A stretch of DNA of 45,330 bases, from contig JAGOLX010000051.1 in NCBI GenBank assembly GCA_017993835.1, positions 1-45,330 of the forward strand. The letters are read 5' to 3'. This document shows, piece after piece, positions 26,171 to 36,200 of the stretch. A model generated the notes under the pieces. The model did not search any database, had not been told where the DNA came from, and worked only from the letters and a program-made list of their open reading frames with translations. This stretch comes from Phycisphaerae bacterium (GTDB lineage Bacteria; Planctomycetota; Phycisphaerae; Sedimentisphaerales; Anaerobacaceae). The translations under genes were made by a program, and so were the position numbers. Each line of letters begins with the position of its first letter. Within the stretch, counting starts at the first letter, position 1.

Positions 26171-26323
26171 AGGCCGCAATGTCGCGGGCCCAATCGCGAC
26201 GATGTCTCGCAGGAGACCGGTTTGAATCTCGACCGGTCCCAGAAGAAGCCGGCGCTGCTGCGGGCGTTCAAGCAAGCCGGCGTCGGTCAGGTCTGGTTGC
26301 GAAGGCGAGCGATTGGGCCGTAG
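26171..26323 (+). pseudogene. remnant of a third PQQ-propeller gene
   Basis: One frame (26171-26320, then TAG) reads RPQCRGPNRDDVSQETGLNL... AFKQAGVGQVW. It matches the N-terminus of these propeller proteins, normally WPQWRGPNRDD.S.ETGLL....GP.LLW....AGVG. Both Trp codons are changed by single bases (TGG to AGG and TGG to TGT), and everything after ~50 residues is missing. An 11-bp inverted pair, GGCCCAATCGC (26187-26197) and GCGATTGGGCC (26309-26319), lies within it. It has no start codon or ribosome-binding site, so it is not a gene now. Confidence 0.62.
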
Positions 26324-26453
26324 CGCCTCGTTCCGAACGCTTTTCCGCGGTGCTCCATTTCCAGATTATGCAATATCTCACGGAGCCAGAACGTCGCTAT
26401 GTAGGAAATCGTGGCACAATCAACGATCAGCAACCAATACACAGAGGAATCCT

Positions 26454-27812
26454 ATGAGAACCTCGACGAATCGCCGCTCCTGCCTGCTTGTTCTTTGCAC
26501 TCTCAGTTGTTGCTGTCTTGCGCCTCTGGACGCGAATGCGGAGGATTGGCCGCAATGGCAGGGACCCAACCGCGACGGCAAGTCCGCGGACACCGGTCTT
26601 CTCAAGGAATGGCCGAACGGCGGCCCCCCGCTGGCCTGGAGGATCGACAAGCTCGGCGGGGGCGACGGTGGTCCGGCCATTGCCGCTGGACGGATCCTCA
26701 TCATGAGCAATCGCGGCCAGGAGGAAGTCGTTTGGGCCCTGTCCGAAAAGGACGGTAGTGAGATCTGGGTAACGCCCCTTGGACCGGCCTTTTCGCAGCG
26801 GGCCTCGCAGGGGAAAGAGGGGCCGGCGTGTACGCCGACGGTCGATGGCGGACGACTCTACGTCGAGGGGCTCGCCGGCAACGTCGCGTGCCTGCAGGTC
26901 GCCGACGGCGAGATCATCTGGCGGCGCAGCCTGACGGAGGATTTCGGCGGACGAGTGCCCATGTGGAGCTACCGCGAATCGCCCCTCATCGATGGCGACA
27001 AAGTGATCGTCACCCCCGGCGGCGCCGATGCGATCCTGGTGGCCCTGAACAAGCTGACCGGTGAGACTGTCTGGAAGGCCAAACTGCCCGACAGCCCCGC
27101 CGGCGGTTCGCAAGCACCGGCCGGCCCCGGCGGCGGTCGAGGAGGTCCCGGCGGCGGTGCCGGAGCGTCCTACGCCTCGCCCATCGCCATCGACTTCGAC
27201 GGACAGCGCCAGTACGTGCAACTGACTGCAAGAACGCTTATCGGAGTCGCAGCGTCCGATGGCAAGTTCCTCTGGCGGTATGACAAACCCGCCAATCGCA
27301 TGGGGATCAACTGCTCAACGGCGCTCTACCACGAAGGGATGGTCTTCGCCTCCTCCGCCTATGACGCAGGCGCCGGGCTCGTCAAGCTGGGCAAGGATGC
27401 CGATGGTGCCGTCAAGGCCGAGGAGGTCTACGCCACCACGGACATGCAGAACCACCACGGCGGCATGATCCTCCTCGATGGCTGTCTCTACGGCGCCAGC
27501 GGTGGCAATGAGGGCGGCGCCCTCGTCTGTCTCGACCTCAAGACCGGCAAGGTCCTGTGGGACCAGCGCGAAAGCGTTGGTCGTCGTGCGAAGGGTTCGC
27601 TGGCCTTTGCGGACGGCTTGCTCTACTATCGCATGGAGGATGGCACGGTGTGCCTGATCGAGCCGAATCCGAAGCAATACACCGAACGCAGCCGTTTCCA
27701 ACAGCCCGACCGCACCCGCCTGCCGGCCTGGTCTCACCCGGTGATCGCCAACGGAAAACTATACATCCGCGATCAGGATCTGCTGCTGTGCTATGACATC
27801 AAGGCCAGATGA
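26454..27812 (+). CDS. secreted PQQ-like beta-propeller protein 2
   Basis: A 452-aa exported protein. The ATG at 26454 is preceded by AGAGGAATCCT and followed by a Cys-rich signal peptide (LLVLCTLSCCCLAPLDANA). The mature part begins EDWPQWQGPNRDGKSADTGL and shows blade ends such as LSEKDGSEIW, VADGEIIWRR, LNKLTGETVWKAK, AASDGKFLWRYD and LDLKTGKVLWDQ. A Gly-rich low-complexity insert (AGPGGGRGGPGGGAGAS, around residues 220-237) interrupts the propeller. The first gene and this one share length, leader style and domain order and are probably a tandem duplication. Function unknown; likely periplasmic. Confidence 0.9.
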   Translation: MRTSTNRRSCLLVLCTLSCCCLAPLDANAEDWPQWQGPNRDGKSADTGLLKEWPNGGPPLAWRIDKLGGGDGGPAIAAGRILIMSNRGQEEVVWALSEKDGSEIWVTPLGPAFSQRASQGKEGPACTPTVDGGRLYVEGLAGNVACLQVADGEIIWRRSLTEDFGGRVPMWSYRESPLIDGDKVIVTPGGADAILVALNKLTGETVWKAKLPDSPAGGSQAPAGPGGGRGGPGGGAGASYASPIAIDFDGQRQYVQLTARTLIGVAASDGKFLWRYDKPANRMGINCSTALYHEGMVFASSAYDAGAGLVKLGKDADGAVKAEEVYATTDMQNHHGGMILLDGCLYGASGGNEGGALVCLDLKTGKVLWDQRESVGRRAKGSLAFADGLLYYRMEDGTVCLIEPNPKQYTERSRFQQPDRTRLPAWSHPVIANGKLYIRDQDLLLCYDIKAR

Positions 27813-27825
27813 CGGATGTTTTTCC

Positions 27826-27853
27826 TTGACCCGTGCGTGGCATCGGAGATAGT
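27826..27853 (+). promoter_or_regulatory. promoter of the small lipoprotein gene
   Basis: TTGACC (27826-27831), 16-bp spacer, GATAGT (27848-27853), ~45 bp before the predicted ATG at 27905. The -35 is nearly perfect. Confidence 0.5.
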
Positions 27854-27904
27854 CTGACCGTAGCGTATGACGATACGATGAATCCACCAGGAAAGGAGTT
27901 CGCA

Positions 27905-28378
27905 ATGAGATTCACGAAACTCAGCATGGTTGTCTGCCTCGCGGTCGTTTCCCTTTCCGTGTTCGCCGGATGCAGCAAGAAGGCCCCGGAACCGACGTCC
28001 CCGAGCACGTCGGGAGGGGGCGCCGCCACGGCGTCGGCCCCTGCCCCATCCACCCCAGCCGCCGCACCCGCACAAGTCGAGATCGACAAGCCGGTCAGCG
28101 AGATCAAGGCGGCAGCGGAAGCCATGAGCGTCGACAGTCTGAAGGCCACCGCGCTCAAGTACAAAGAGGCGATCCTCGCCAAGCAGGCCGATCTCGAAAA
28201 GCTGACCGCCAAGATCAAGGAAATCCCCCTCACCGAGGCGCTGGGCGAGCAGGCGAAGACACTGAAGACCGACCTGGCGAATCTGGAGACCTCTTTGAAG
28301 GCATTGAAGGACCGCTTCCAGGTGTACTACGACGCCATCAAGACGAAAGGCGGCGACGTAGCCAACCTGGCCTTGTAG
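27905..28378 (+). CDS. small coiled-coil lipoprotein
   Basis: A 157-aa lipoprotein. The ATG at 27905 has AAGGAG eight bases upstream. The signal sequence ends in a lipobox (LSVFAGC, Cys ~23), followed by a Ser/Pro/Ala-rich linker and an alpha-helical C-terminal half rich in Lys, Glu, Ala and Leu with heptad spacing (LKATALKYKEAILAKQADL, LGEQAKTLKTDLANLE), suggesting a coiled coil. No catalytic motif is seen. It converges with ackA, with only 16 bp between the stops. Function unknown; possibly an envelope spacer. Confidence 0.85.
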   Translation: MRFTKLSMVVCLAVVSLSVFAGCSKKAPEPTSPSTSGGGAATASAPAPSTPAAAPAQVEIDKPVSEIKAAAEAMSVDSLKATALKYKEAILAKQADLEKLTAKIKEIPLTEALGEQAKTLKTDLANLETSLKALKDRFQVYYDAIKTKGGDVANLAL

Positions 28379-28394
28379 GAACACGGTCGTCCGG

Positions 28395-29609
28395 TCAGCC
28401 GGAAGCGGCCACCGGTCTGTGAACGGTCAAGTCGTAGGTGTCCTTCGCAATCGCGAACTGCTCGTTCGTCGGGATGACGAACACCTTGACCTTGCTGCCG
28501 ACGGCGCTGATTTCCGCCTCTTGACCGGTCACCCGCCCATTCGCGCAGGCATCGAAGTGAACGCCCAGTTGCGTCATGCCCCGACAGATCTGTTCGCGCA
28601 GGCGGGAGGCGTTCTCGCCGATGCCTCCGGTGAAGACGATGGCATCGAGCGGCTCGAGCACCGCCGCATAGGCGCCGATGTACTTGCGGATGCGATAACA
28701 GAAGACGTCGATAGCCAGGGCCGCACGTTCGTTGCCCTGCTCCGCCAGATCGAGCAGGTTGCGGATGTCGTTCGACAGGCCGGAGATGCCGAGCAGGCCG
28801 CTGTCCTTGTTGCAGAGCATTTTGAGCGATTGCGCACTGTAGCCCTTGTCCGCAAGGTAGAAGAGGATCGCGGGATCGAGGTCGCCCGAACGTGTCCCCA
28901 TGGGCACGCCTTCGAGGGGGGTGAAACCCATCGAGGTGTCGATGGAGTGCCCGTCCTTGATGGCGGTGATGGAGCAGCCGTTGCCCAGATGGCACGTGAT
29001 CGCATTGATTTCGTACTTGCCCCGGCCCAGAATCGCGGCGGCTCGTCGCGCAACATACCGGTGCGAGATCCCGTGAAACCCGTAGCGGCGAATATGGTAT
29101 GTTTCGTAGAGCTGGTACGGCAGCGCGTACATGTACGCCACCTTGGGGATCGTCGCGTGGAACGCGGTGTCGAAGCACGCCACCTGTCCCACGCCGGGCA
29201 GGCGGTGCTCCGCCGCACGGATGCCCGCCAGGTTGGGCGGGTTGTGCAACGGCGCCAGGTCCGCGTACCTCTCGATCGAGGCAATCACGTGCTCATCGAT
29301 GAGCACCGAGCCGGTGAACTCTTCACCGCCGTGGACCACCCGGTGTCCCACCGCTCCAATCTCCGACAGATGGCACAGGACCCCGATATCCGCATCGACC
29401 AGTGTATCGAACATGAGGTTCATCGCGTCGTCCACGTCCAGCGCGAGGACCGGGGTCTCGTGCATCTGATGGTCTCGCCAGTGCGTCAGCTTCGACACGG
29501 CCTCCCCGACCCGCTCCACCGACCCGTTGGCGACCACCGCAGCCTGGGGCATCTCGTAGAGGTAGTACTTCACAGACGAACTGCCGGCGTTGATCACGAG
29601 GACCTTCAT
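28395..29609 (-). CDS. ackA: acetate kinase
   Basis: A 404-aa cytoplasmic enzyme making ATP and acetate from acetyl phosphate and ADP. Signature motifs: VLVINAGSSSVKYYLYEMP at the N-terminus, HRVVHGGEEF, CHLGNGCSITAIKDGHSID with TSMGFTPLEGVPMGTRSGDLDP, and FTGGIGENASRLRE. Length is normal. The start at ATG 29609 fits the family N-terminus. It lies 49 bp after pta in the same direction, forming the classic acetate operon. Confidence 0.97.
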   Translation of the reverse strand: MKVLVINAGSSSVKYYLYEMPQAAVVANGSVERVGEAVSKLTHWRDHQMHETPVLALDVDDAMNLMFDTLVDADIGVLCHLSEIGAVGHRVVHGGEEFTGSVLIDEHVIASIERYADLAPLHNPPNLAGIRAAEHRLPGVGQVACFDTAFHATIPKVAYMYALPYQLYETYHIRRYGFHGISHRYVARRAAAILGRGKYEINAITCHLGNGCSITAIKDGHSIDTSMGFTPLEGVPMGTRSGDLDPAILFYLADKGYSAQSLKMLCNKDSGLLGISGLSNDIRNLLDLAEQGNERAALAIDVFCYRIRKYIGAYAAVLEPLDAIVFTGGIGENASRLREQICRGMTQLGVHFDACANGRVTGQEAEISAVGSKVKVFVIPTNEQFAIAKDTYDLTVHRPVAASG

Positions 29610-29658
29610 TTGCACGAAGCCTTTCCACAAACACCCCTTCGCCCCGGCGACCGAGGCC

Positions 29659-30648
29659 CTACAGGAGCTGGCCCAGGGTCAGGATCACGGTGGCTACGAT
29701 ATCGTCCGCCGTCGCACCGCGCGACAGGTCCGTAATCGGCTTGGCAAAGCCCTGGAGGAACGGCCCGATCGCCCTCGCACCCGCCATGTACTGGGTCAGT
29801 TTATACGCGATATTTCCGGAATTGAGATCGGGAAAGATGATGACGTTGGCTTGTCCCGCCACCCGGCTGGCGCCCTTGACCTTCTTGGCGGCCACCCGCG
29901 GGACCAGGGCCGCGTCCGCCTGGAACTCCCCGTCGATCGCCAGGTCCGGCGCCCGCTGCCTCGCGATGGCGAGGGCCCGCCGGACCTTGTCCACGACCGG
30001 ACCCGACGCGCTGCCTTGGGTGGAGAAGGACAGCAGGGCCACCCGCGGCTCCTCCCCGAGAATCCGACGGGCGCTGACCGCGGAGGCCAGGGCGACGTCG
30101 GCGAGCTGCTCGGCCGTCGGGTCGATGTTCACCGCACAATCCGCGTAGATAAAGGCCTTGTCCTTCTGCCCGAGAAAGCTGGGGACGATCATGAGGAAGT
30201 AACTGGACGGCGTCTGGATACCGGGCAACAGTCCGACCGTCAACACACCGGCTTGGATCAGGATCGTCGTCGCGCTGGCGACCCCGCCGACGGCGGTGTC
30301 CGCGTCCCCGCAGGCGACCATCATGCCTCCGTACAACAGCGGCTTGCGAAGGACGTTCCGCGCCACCGAAGGGGTAATGCCCTGCCGGCGGCGGCAGTAG
30401 TGCTCGGCATAGGCGTCCAGCCTCTCGCTGGCGCGGGGATTGACCATCGCGATGCCATCGAGAGAGAGCCCGGCGCCGGCCGCCGCCGTCTCGATCTGCT
30501 CCGGCGTCCCGAGCACAATGGGTTGGGCGATGCCCTCGTCTTTCAATCGTCGCGCGGCCTGGAGGACCCGCTCATCCCAGCCCTCGGGCAGCACGACCGA
30601 GAAGTGATGCTTCTGCGCCTTCTCCTTGAACAACTCGATCACATCCAT
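29659..30648 (-). CDS. pta: phosphate acetyltransferase (short form)
   Basis: A 329-aa cytoplasmic enzyme exchanging CoA of acetyl-CoA for phosphate. It corresponds to the catalytic PTA_PTB domain alone, without the DRTGG/N-terminal extension of long Pta. Visible features: [29 protein letters not shown]-type [59 protein letters not shown] and [20 protein letters not shown]. First gene of the pta-ackA operon; with PPDK it supports acetate-producing energy metabolism. Confidence 0.96.
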   Translation of the reverse strand: MDVIELFKEKAQKHHFSVVLPEGWDERVLQAARRLKDEGIAQPIVLGTPEQIETAAAGAGLSLDGIAMVNPRASERLDAYAEHYCRRRQGITPSVARNVLRKPLLYGGMMVACGDADTAVGGVASATTILIQAGVLTVGLLPGIQTPSSYFLMIVPSFLGQKDKAFIYADCAVNIDPTAEQLADVALASAVSARRILGEEPRVALLSFSTQGSASGPVVDKVRRALAIARQRAPDLAIDGEFQADAALVPRVAAKKVKGASRVAGQANVIIFPDLNSGNIAYKLTQYMAGARAIGPFLQGFAKPITDLSRGATADDIVATVILTLGQLL

Positions 30649-30719
30649 ACATGTCGCTTTCCATGGTCCAGAAAGTGCAGAACATGTCAGGATCTCGTCT
30701 GGGCGTCCTTCACCAGACT

Positions 30720-30749
30720 GTTATAGCCGCGACCCCCCGGCCGGGGCAA
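30720..30749 (-). promoter_or_regulatory. promoter of the pta-ackA operon
   Basis: On the minus strand TTGCCC (30749-30744), 18-bp spacer, TATAAC (30725-30720). Transcription would start near 30713, about 65 nt before pta. Confidence 0.5.
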
Positions 30750-30791
30750 GTGAAAAAATGAGATCGGAGACGACACGGGTGAATGATTATA

Positions 30792-30870
30792 TCTGCACGC
30801 GTGCAATAGGGGTTCATGGAAACCTTCGAATGTCATTCCCGCAAGGGCGGGAGTCCACTTCCTGGGACAC
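30792..30870. repeat. dispersed repeat, copy B
   Basis: The 79-bp counterpart of copy A (17526-17627), same orientation, with the same CAATAGGGGTTCATGGAAAC and GAATGTCATTCCCGC blocks. Its hairpin is compact: ATTCCCGC-AAG-GGCGGGAGT. It lies between pta and the GH106-like gene. Confidence 0.75.
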
Positions 30871-30969
30871 CCGGACACTTGCCATTTCCGGGCGGCTGTC
30901 GTACCATCTGTCCAGGTCGTCGCGGATGGCTGCATGCCCGACGTCGGGCGGATCGATGGAGTCATAATC

Positions 30970-32985
30970 ATGGAATTGAGACGAGCGGTCTTGTGTTTGG
31001 TGTTCACAATCTTTGCGTTGTTTGCCTTTGGCTCCGTGCGGGGACAAGGTCCGGCCGCGACGGACGCGCGCCCACAACTGCCTGCGGGCTGGGCCGCCGC
31101 GTGGCGAGAACCGCCGGCCCCCCTGCGTCCGCTCCAGATCGTACACGGAATCCCTGCCGCGCAGGCCACCGTCCCGGCTATGACGGCCCTCAGAGATCTT
31201 GGGCTGGGAGGGATCGTCTGCAACGTGAATTTCAGCGAGTACCTGGTCTCCGACACCCACTGGCAGACGCTGGTTCAGGCCGTCGACGCCTGTCGCGATG
31301 CGGGACTCGTCGTCTGGATCTACGATGAAGATGGATACCCGAGCGCCGCCGCGGGCGGGCTGGTCCTCCAGCGGAATCCCGCGTATGAAGCCCTGGCGCT
31401 GACCTGGGACCCGTCGCGGCCCGAGCCGTTCGCCTTGCGGCCCGCCTATGAGCATACGCACGCCAGCAATAACTACTACGCCGCGAGACGCTACCCCAAC
31501 CTGATCGACGAGCAGGCGATGCGATGCTTCATCGAGGTCACCCACCAGGCCTACTGGACCCGGCTCAAGGACCATTTCGGCACGACCATCCAGGCATTCT
31601 TCACGGACGAGCCCTCGCTGATGGCGGTGAATCTGGGCCCGCTTCCCGACGACGTCCGGACCAAGGTCCGCGTCGCCGATCCGCTCGACCCGAACGTCAA
31701 GGCGTTGCCGTCGGTCCCATGGGTCCAGGATCTCCCTGCGCTATACCAGAAGCGCTACGGCGAGGACCTCATGGCGGCCCGGCGGAGCCTCTTCGAAGGG
31801 ACATCCGAATCCGACCGGCAGGTGCGACGGCAGTTCTGGTCTCTGATCGCGGACCTGACGGCCGACCGATACTTCGGCCAGATTCGACGGTGGTGCCAGG
31901 AGCACGGCGTCGCGTCGTCCGGACATACGCTGTGGGAGGAGACGCCGCTGCACCACGTGCCCCTGGAGGGAAACGCCTTGAAGGCTCTCCGGCAGATGGA
32001 CATCCCCGGCCTGGATCTGCTCACGTCGGACCCGGAGGCGGTGATCCACTCGGGCTGGATGACCGCAATCCTGCCCGCGTCGGCCGCGGTTCTCAACGGC
32101 GCCCGGCGGGTCATGACCGAGGTGAGCGACTTCTCGCAGACCATGGCGGGCCAGGGACCCGCGTCGGTGAACCGGATGCAGGCGACCGCCGCATGGCAGG
32201 CCGCCCTGGGCGTCACCGAGTTCACGCTGTACTACGGCTACCGCCAGCGACAGCCGACCGAGTACCGCCAGTACTGCGACTACGTGGGCCGGCTCAATGC
32301 GGTCCTCCGCGAGGCCCGGCTCGCCCCCTGCGTGCTGCTGTACTACCCGATCTACGACCTGTGGCCCGAGTATCGACCGGTGGGCGAGAAACTGACGCAG
32401 GACAGCCAGTCCCCCAGGCTCAAACAGACCGTCAACTCGTTCCTGGCACTGGGCCAGAAGATGACCAGACGCCAGATCCCGTTTGCCCTGGTCGACCACG
32501 AGTCGTTGGCGGGCGCGGAGGTCCGCGACGGACGCCTCTCGCTCGCGGGACACTCCTTCACCGCGTTGGTCCTGCCCGCCGGCGTGGAGCTGCCCGAGTC
32601 CTGTGCATCCGTCGTGGGCCGGTTCAAAGCCGCGGGCGGAAAGGTATTCTCCGACGAGCCCGCAAAAGCAGCTTTCGACATGGAGTCCCTGCTCGCGACG
32701 GTCCCTGACGGCCGATTGACTGTCCCGAGCGAGCGGATCGTGATCGGTCGGTTCTCGCGCGAGGGCAGAGACATCCGGCTCGTCGTGAACGTAGGCGACA
32801 AGCCCTACACTGGTGCAATCTCACTCGGCACGAATGGGCAGTGGCTCGCGGCGCATCCAGACACCGGTCAGACCGAATGGGCGACGATGACCCCGTCGGG
32901 CGAGGTCGCTCTCGCCCTCCCGGCGCGAGGGGCGGTGTTGTTCATCAGCGCGAACCGCACAGGCACAGAGGTCTCGCAACGATGA
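30970..32985 (+). CDS. secreted GH106-like glycoside hydrolase
   Basis: A 671-aa exported protein. The ATG at 30970 (GGAG eight bases upstream) gives a signal peptide (LCLVFTIFALFAFGSVRG). The TIM-barrel part has LRPLQIVHGIP, LGLGGIVCNVNFSEYL, LVVWIYDEDGYPSAAAGG, IQAFFTDEPSLM and GLDLLTSDPEA, features of a family annotated in planctomycetes and Bacteroidetes as glycosyl hydrolase related to GH106 alpha-L-rhamnosidases. A Rossmann-like/GATase-like region and C-terminal beta domain (DGRLTVPSERIVIGRFSREG) follow. The exact substrate cannot be assigned. No partner gene is in the same operon; the convergent gene ends downstream. Confidence 0.78.
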   Translation: MELRRAVLCLVFTIFALFAFGSVRGQGPAATDARPQLPAGWAAAWREPPAPLRPLQIVHGIPAAQATVPAMTALRDLGLGGIVCNVNFSEYLVSDTHWQTLVQAVDACRDAGLVVWIYDEDGYPSAAAGGLVLQRNPAYEALALTWDPSRPEPFALRPAYEHTHASNNYYAARRYPNLIDEQAMRCFIEVTHQAYWTRLKDHFGTTIQAFFTDEPSLMAVNLGPLPDDVRTKVRVADPLDPNVKALPSVPWVQDLPALYQKRYGEDLMAARRSLFEGTSESDRQVRRQFWSLIADLTADRYFGQIRRWCQEHGVASSGHTLWEETPLHHVPLEGNALKALRQMDIPGLDLLTSDPEAVIHSGWMTAILPASAAVLNGARRVMTEVSDFSQTMAGQGPASVNRMQATAAWQAALGVTEFTLYYGYRQRQPTEYRQYCDYVGRLNAVLREARLAPCVLLYYPIYDLWPEYRPVGEKLTQDSQSPRLKQTVNSFLALGQKMTRRQIPFALVDHESLAGAEVRDGRLSLAGHSFTALVLPAGVELPESCASVVGRFKAAGGKVFSDEPAKAAFDMESLLATVPDGRLTVPSERIVIGRFSREGRDIRLVVNVGDKPYTGAISLGTNGQWLAAHPDTGQTEWATMTPSGEVALALPARGAVLFISANRTGTEVSQR

Positions 32986-33021
32986 ATCCATGCCGCCGCA
33001 CGCCGGCTCGTCCCCGATTCT

Positions 33022-33156
33022 CTACCGTTGCCATCCCTCGATCTTGAAGATTCGTTCGAGCAGCTTCCGCTCTCCCTGCCCTGAGTCGGGCACGAACCAC
33101 AATTCGAATCGCGCCGCGTAGGGTTGTCCCATACCTGTCCCCTCGCTTTCCGGCAT
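33022..33156 (-). CDS. possible small ORF or gene-end remnant
   Basis: Within the 250-bp gap between two convergent genes, one minus-strand frame reads MPESEGTG-MGQPYAARFELWFV-PDSGQGERKLLERIFKIEGW-QR (44 aa). It has a more protein-like composition than shadow frames. An internal ATG at 33132 (36 aa) has GAGGGGA closely upstream. The frame stays open further upstream without a clear start, so it could also be the C-terminal tail of a lost gene. I do not recognise the family. It lies directly downstream of, and in the same direction as, the HzsA-like gene. Confidence 0.25.
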   Translation of the reverse strand: MPESEGTGMGQPYAARFELWFVPDSGQGERKLLERIFKIEGWQR

Positions 33157-33235
33157 CCCAGGCCGTCTTGATATTCGAAGCGCCACACACTTCCAGTATC
33201 GGAGATTCGTGTGCCGAGCACGACTCCTGCCGCCA

Positions 33236-36200
33236 CTATGGCCCGCTCTCGATGGGGCCGGGTCGGACGACTACGGGCGCGTTCTTGATCTGAGGACGAA
33301 TGGACAGCCAGTCAACCCCCTGGAACTGCGGGTCGTCGATCTCGCGGATCTCCTCGTCGCCCACGTACGGTCCCATCGCGTCCACCCAGGCGATCACCCG
33401 CAGACGACTGATCTCGTCCACGCGGACATCGTGGTGCTGTCCGCTGGAGACCCGCTCGACGAGCCGGCTACGGTAGGACAGCTTCGTCATCGGCTCGGGC
33501 GTCACGTACGCGGCAGGATCGCGCGTGTCGTAGGCCTCGACCAGGATCGTGTCGGCAAAGCCGAAGCCCGGCGGCGGGTCCTTGGGCGGATGATACGCTT
33601 CGCCCCAGGTGGGGTTGCCGAGCAGCGTGACATAGGGCTCCTTGAAGAGGCCGTCGCCGCGGAAGGTCAGGTCGAGCGTCTTGCGGGCTTCGCCGTCGCC
33701 CTGGTGGCACCGGGCGCAGTACCGGTCCAGGACAGGTTGCACGAACCGCATGTAACTGATGGACTCGTCGCCCCACGGCGGCGGGGTGATCCGCGACGGG
33801 GCGCGGGAGAGCGCCATCGCCGGACGAACGGCAGCCGGCGCGGTGCTGTGCATCTCGTGACATCCCAGGCAGCCTCTCGCCTCGCCCGGCATGACGCCCG
33901 TGGCGGACCGCATGGTCTGGAGGGCACGCTGGTTGTCGTCGAGCAACTGGAAGTAGAGGGTCTTGCCCGACGGCGCACTGAAACTGACGGAACCGTCGGC
34001 CTCGATGGGCACGGTCCCGAGGATGCGTTTGACCCCTTCGGAGGACACCATGGACACGACCGGGCCGGTCGAGGCGTACGGCCGTTTGTACCAGTAGCTG
34101 TACGTCTTGGCGTCCATCGTCAAGATGCGCAGGTACCTGGCCTTGCCGCGGAGCTGGGCGGGCGCGTTCTGGTACACGTTGTAGCTGTAGATGACGCCAT
34201 CGGCGGGATGCTGCCGCTCGGCCAGGGTGGGCCACTGCACCGAGGACGGGATCACGGGCGGTTTTGGACGAGCCTTCACCGGGATGGCGTGCAGGATGTT
34301 GTGCGTCCCCTCGTAGATCAGCTCGCGGTTCCCGTCGGTGTCCATCAGGTAGAGGACGAACTTGCCTTCCCGCTCGGCACAGACGAGGAAGTCGCTCTCG
34401 CTGAGCGGATACGGACTCTGATAGGCCTGATAGCATCCGCTCGTGTGATACCGGCTCGACTCGATCGGATCGACCGGGCCGTTGCCCGACTCGGGCCACT
34501 GCGTCTCGGCGGTGACTTTCGTCAGGCCATGCGGGAAGTTCAGGCCCCTGCGGGTGTCCACGATGCCGATGCTCCCAGCGAACCAGTCGTGGTGGGCAGA
34601 GCCGGTGAACATGACCCGATGGCTGCCCGGGATCTGGCGGGCGTCCTTGAGCAGGTCCGGCCAGACCGTCTGATTGCCCCAGAACGTGGCTTCCTGGGCG
34701 CCGTCAGGCTGCATCGTCCACAGCGATTGGATTCGCCACAGCGGCTTGTCCGTGTACTCCCAGCGGGTGTAGAGAATTCGGCCATCCTGCATGAGCGAGG
34801 GCAGGTAGTCGGGCTCGTTGTTCCGCGAGATCAGGTACATATTCCGACCGTCCAGGTCGCACCGCGTCAGCGTGAAGGAGTTCGTCGGCGGCATGCAGCG
34901 GACGTAGTTGTGCCCGCGCGTGCTGGCGAAGACGATGTACTCGTCGTCCGGAAGGTAGACCGGGTCCACGTCGTCGTAGATGCCGCCGGTGATTTGACGC
35001 AGGCCGGAACCGTCGATGTTGATCTCGTAGAGGTGGAACGCCTTCTCATTCGCGGGATGGAAACAGAAGAGCACCCGCTGCGCGTCGAACGACAGATCCG
35101 GACGCCAGAACGTCCCGTGCAGAGGCTCGACCGGCATCAGCTTCGTCAGATGTCCCGCAGGCGAGAGGCCGTCCAGGACCAAGAGCCTCCCGCCTGGCAC
35201 CGCCATGTACCCCAGTCGGTGACGGGTCTCGTGCCGCCACTCGGAGCCCTGCGGGAACGGGATGTCCACGAACAGCACCCGGTCGAAATCGACGACGGGA
35301 TTGGCGAACAGGATTTTGCGTTTGACCCGACGGACCGCGAAATACAGCGTCTCATCGGCGACGTTGGCCGCCTTGGCCTCCAGGCTGTCCAGTTCCGCCA
35401 GTTCCCGCGAGAAGTCGACCGCTACGCCGTGCTCCCGCTCGATCCGGGCCGCGACGTGACGGGCCCAGGCGATCTCCTGCCCGATCCGCTTCGCGGTGAC
35501 AGGTCCTTCGGCCTGATGCAGCCAGTCCCGCTTCAACAGTTCCTCGGCCTCGTCGGCCGAGTAGTCGCGTGTTGCAGGCGTGTACGGCTGGACGTAGGGC
35601 GCCACCGGTTCATGCTGTTCCGGCCTGCGGACGATCCGCCGACCGGCGTCGAACAGGGCCTCGATCCAGTCGGCATCGCACGTTCCGCCCTGTCCCATCG
35701 CCTCCAGACGGGCGAAGCGGGCCTCCAGGGCCTCCACGTCGCGCCAAGCGGCGCGTTGAGCCTCGCTGAGTCGGGCCCACTGCCCCTCCGTGAGCGGCTT
35801 GTACTCGGTCACCATGCCCATGAGCCGCCTGGCCTGCGCCAGATTCCACGAATTGTCCCGCGCCCTCAGGTAGGCGGCCGGCTGGCTGCCGGTGATCTCG
35901 AGGAACTCGCTGTAGGCGTCGGGGAATCCGACCGCCAGCTTCGACTGGACGATCCGCAGCAGGACATCCGGCCCGTCTTCTGCCAGCAGGCTCCGGCGAG
36001 TCGCCGCCATCGTCTCCGCATACGTCGCCTTCTCCTGGTACAGCGCCTGGGCTCGCTCGCGGTATCGGCCGAGTTCGCCCGCGGCGGCCGACAGCCCGTC
36101 CTCGTACAACCGTGCCAGCTCACCGGCCGTCAGGGGCGTCCTGAAGATCCGCAGGTCGTCGATCCCGCCCTGGAAGTGCTCGCCTGTCCCACTGGACGAA

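Noticed and set aside
26187-26319. Inverted 11-bp pair as ends of a small transposon
   Set aside because: No target duplication or transposase; the intervening DNA is better explained as a propeller gene remnant.
24801-27812. PQQ-dependent alcohol dehydrogenases
   Set aside because: Propeller blades are present but the proteins are short (452 aa), with no calcium/PQQ-site or cytochrome motifs.
28419-29735. 438-codon plus-strand open frame opposite ackA
   Set aside because: Antisense shadow of acetate kinase with no recognisable domain.
17526-30870. CRISPR array
   Set aside because: The repeats found are dispersed pairs and hairpins; no array of regularly spaced direct repeats with unique spacers exists in the window.
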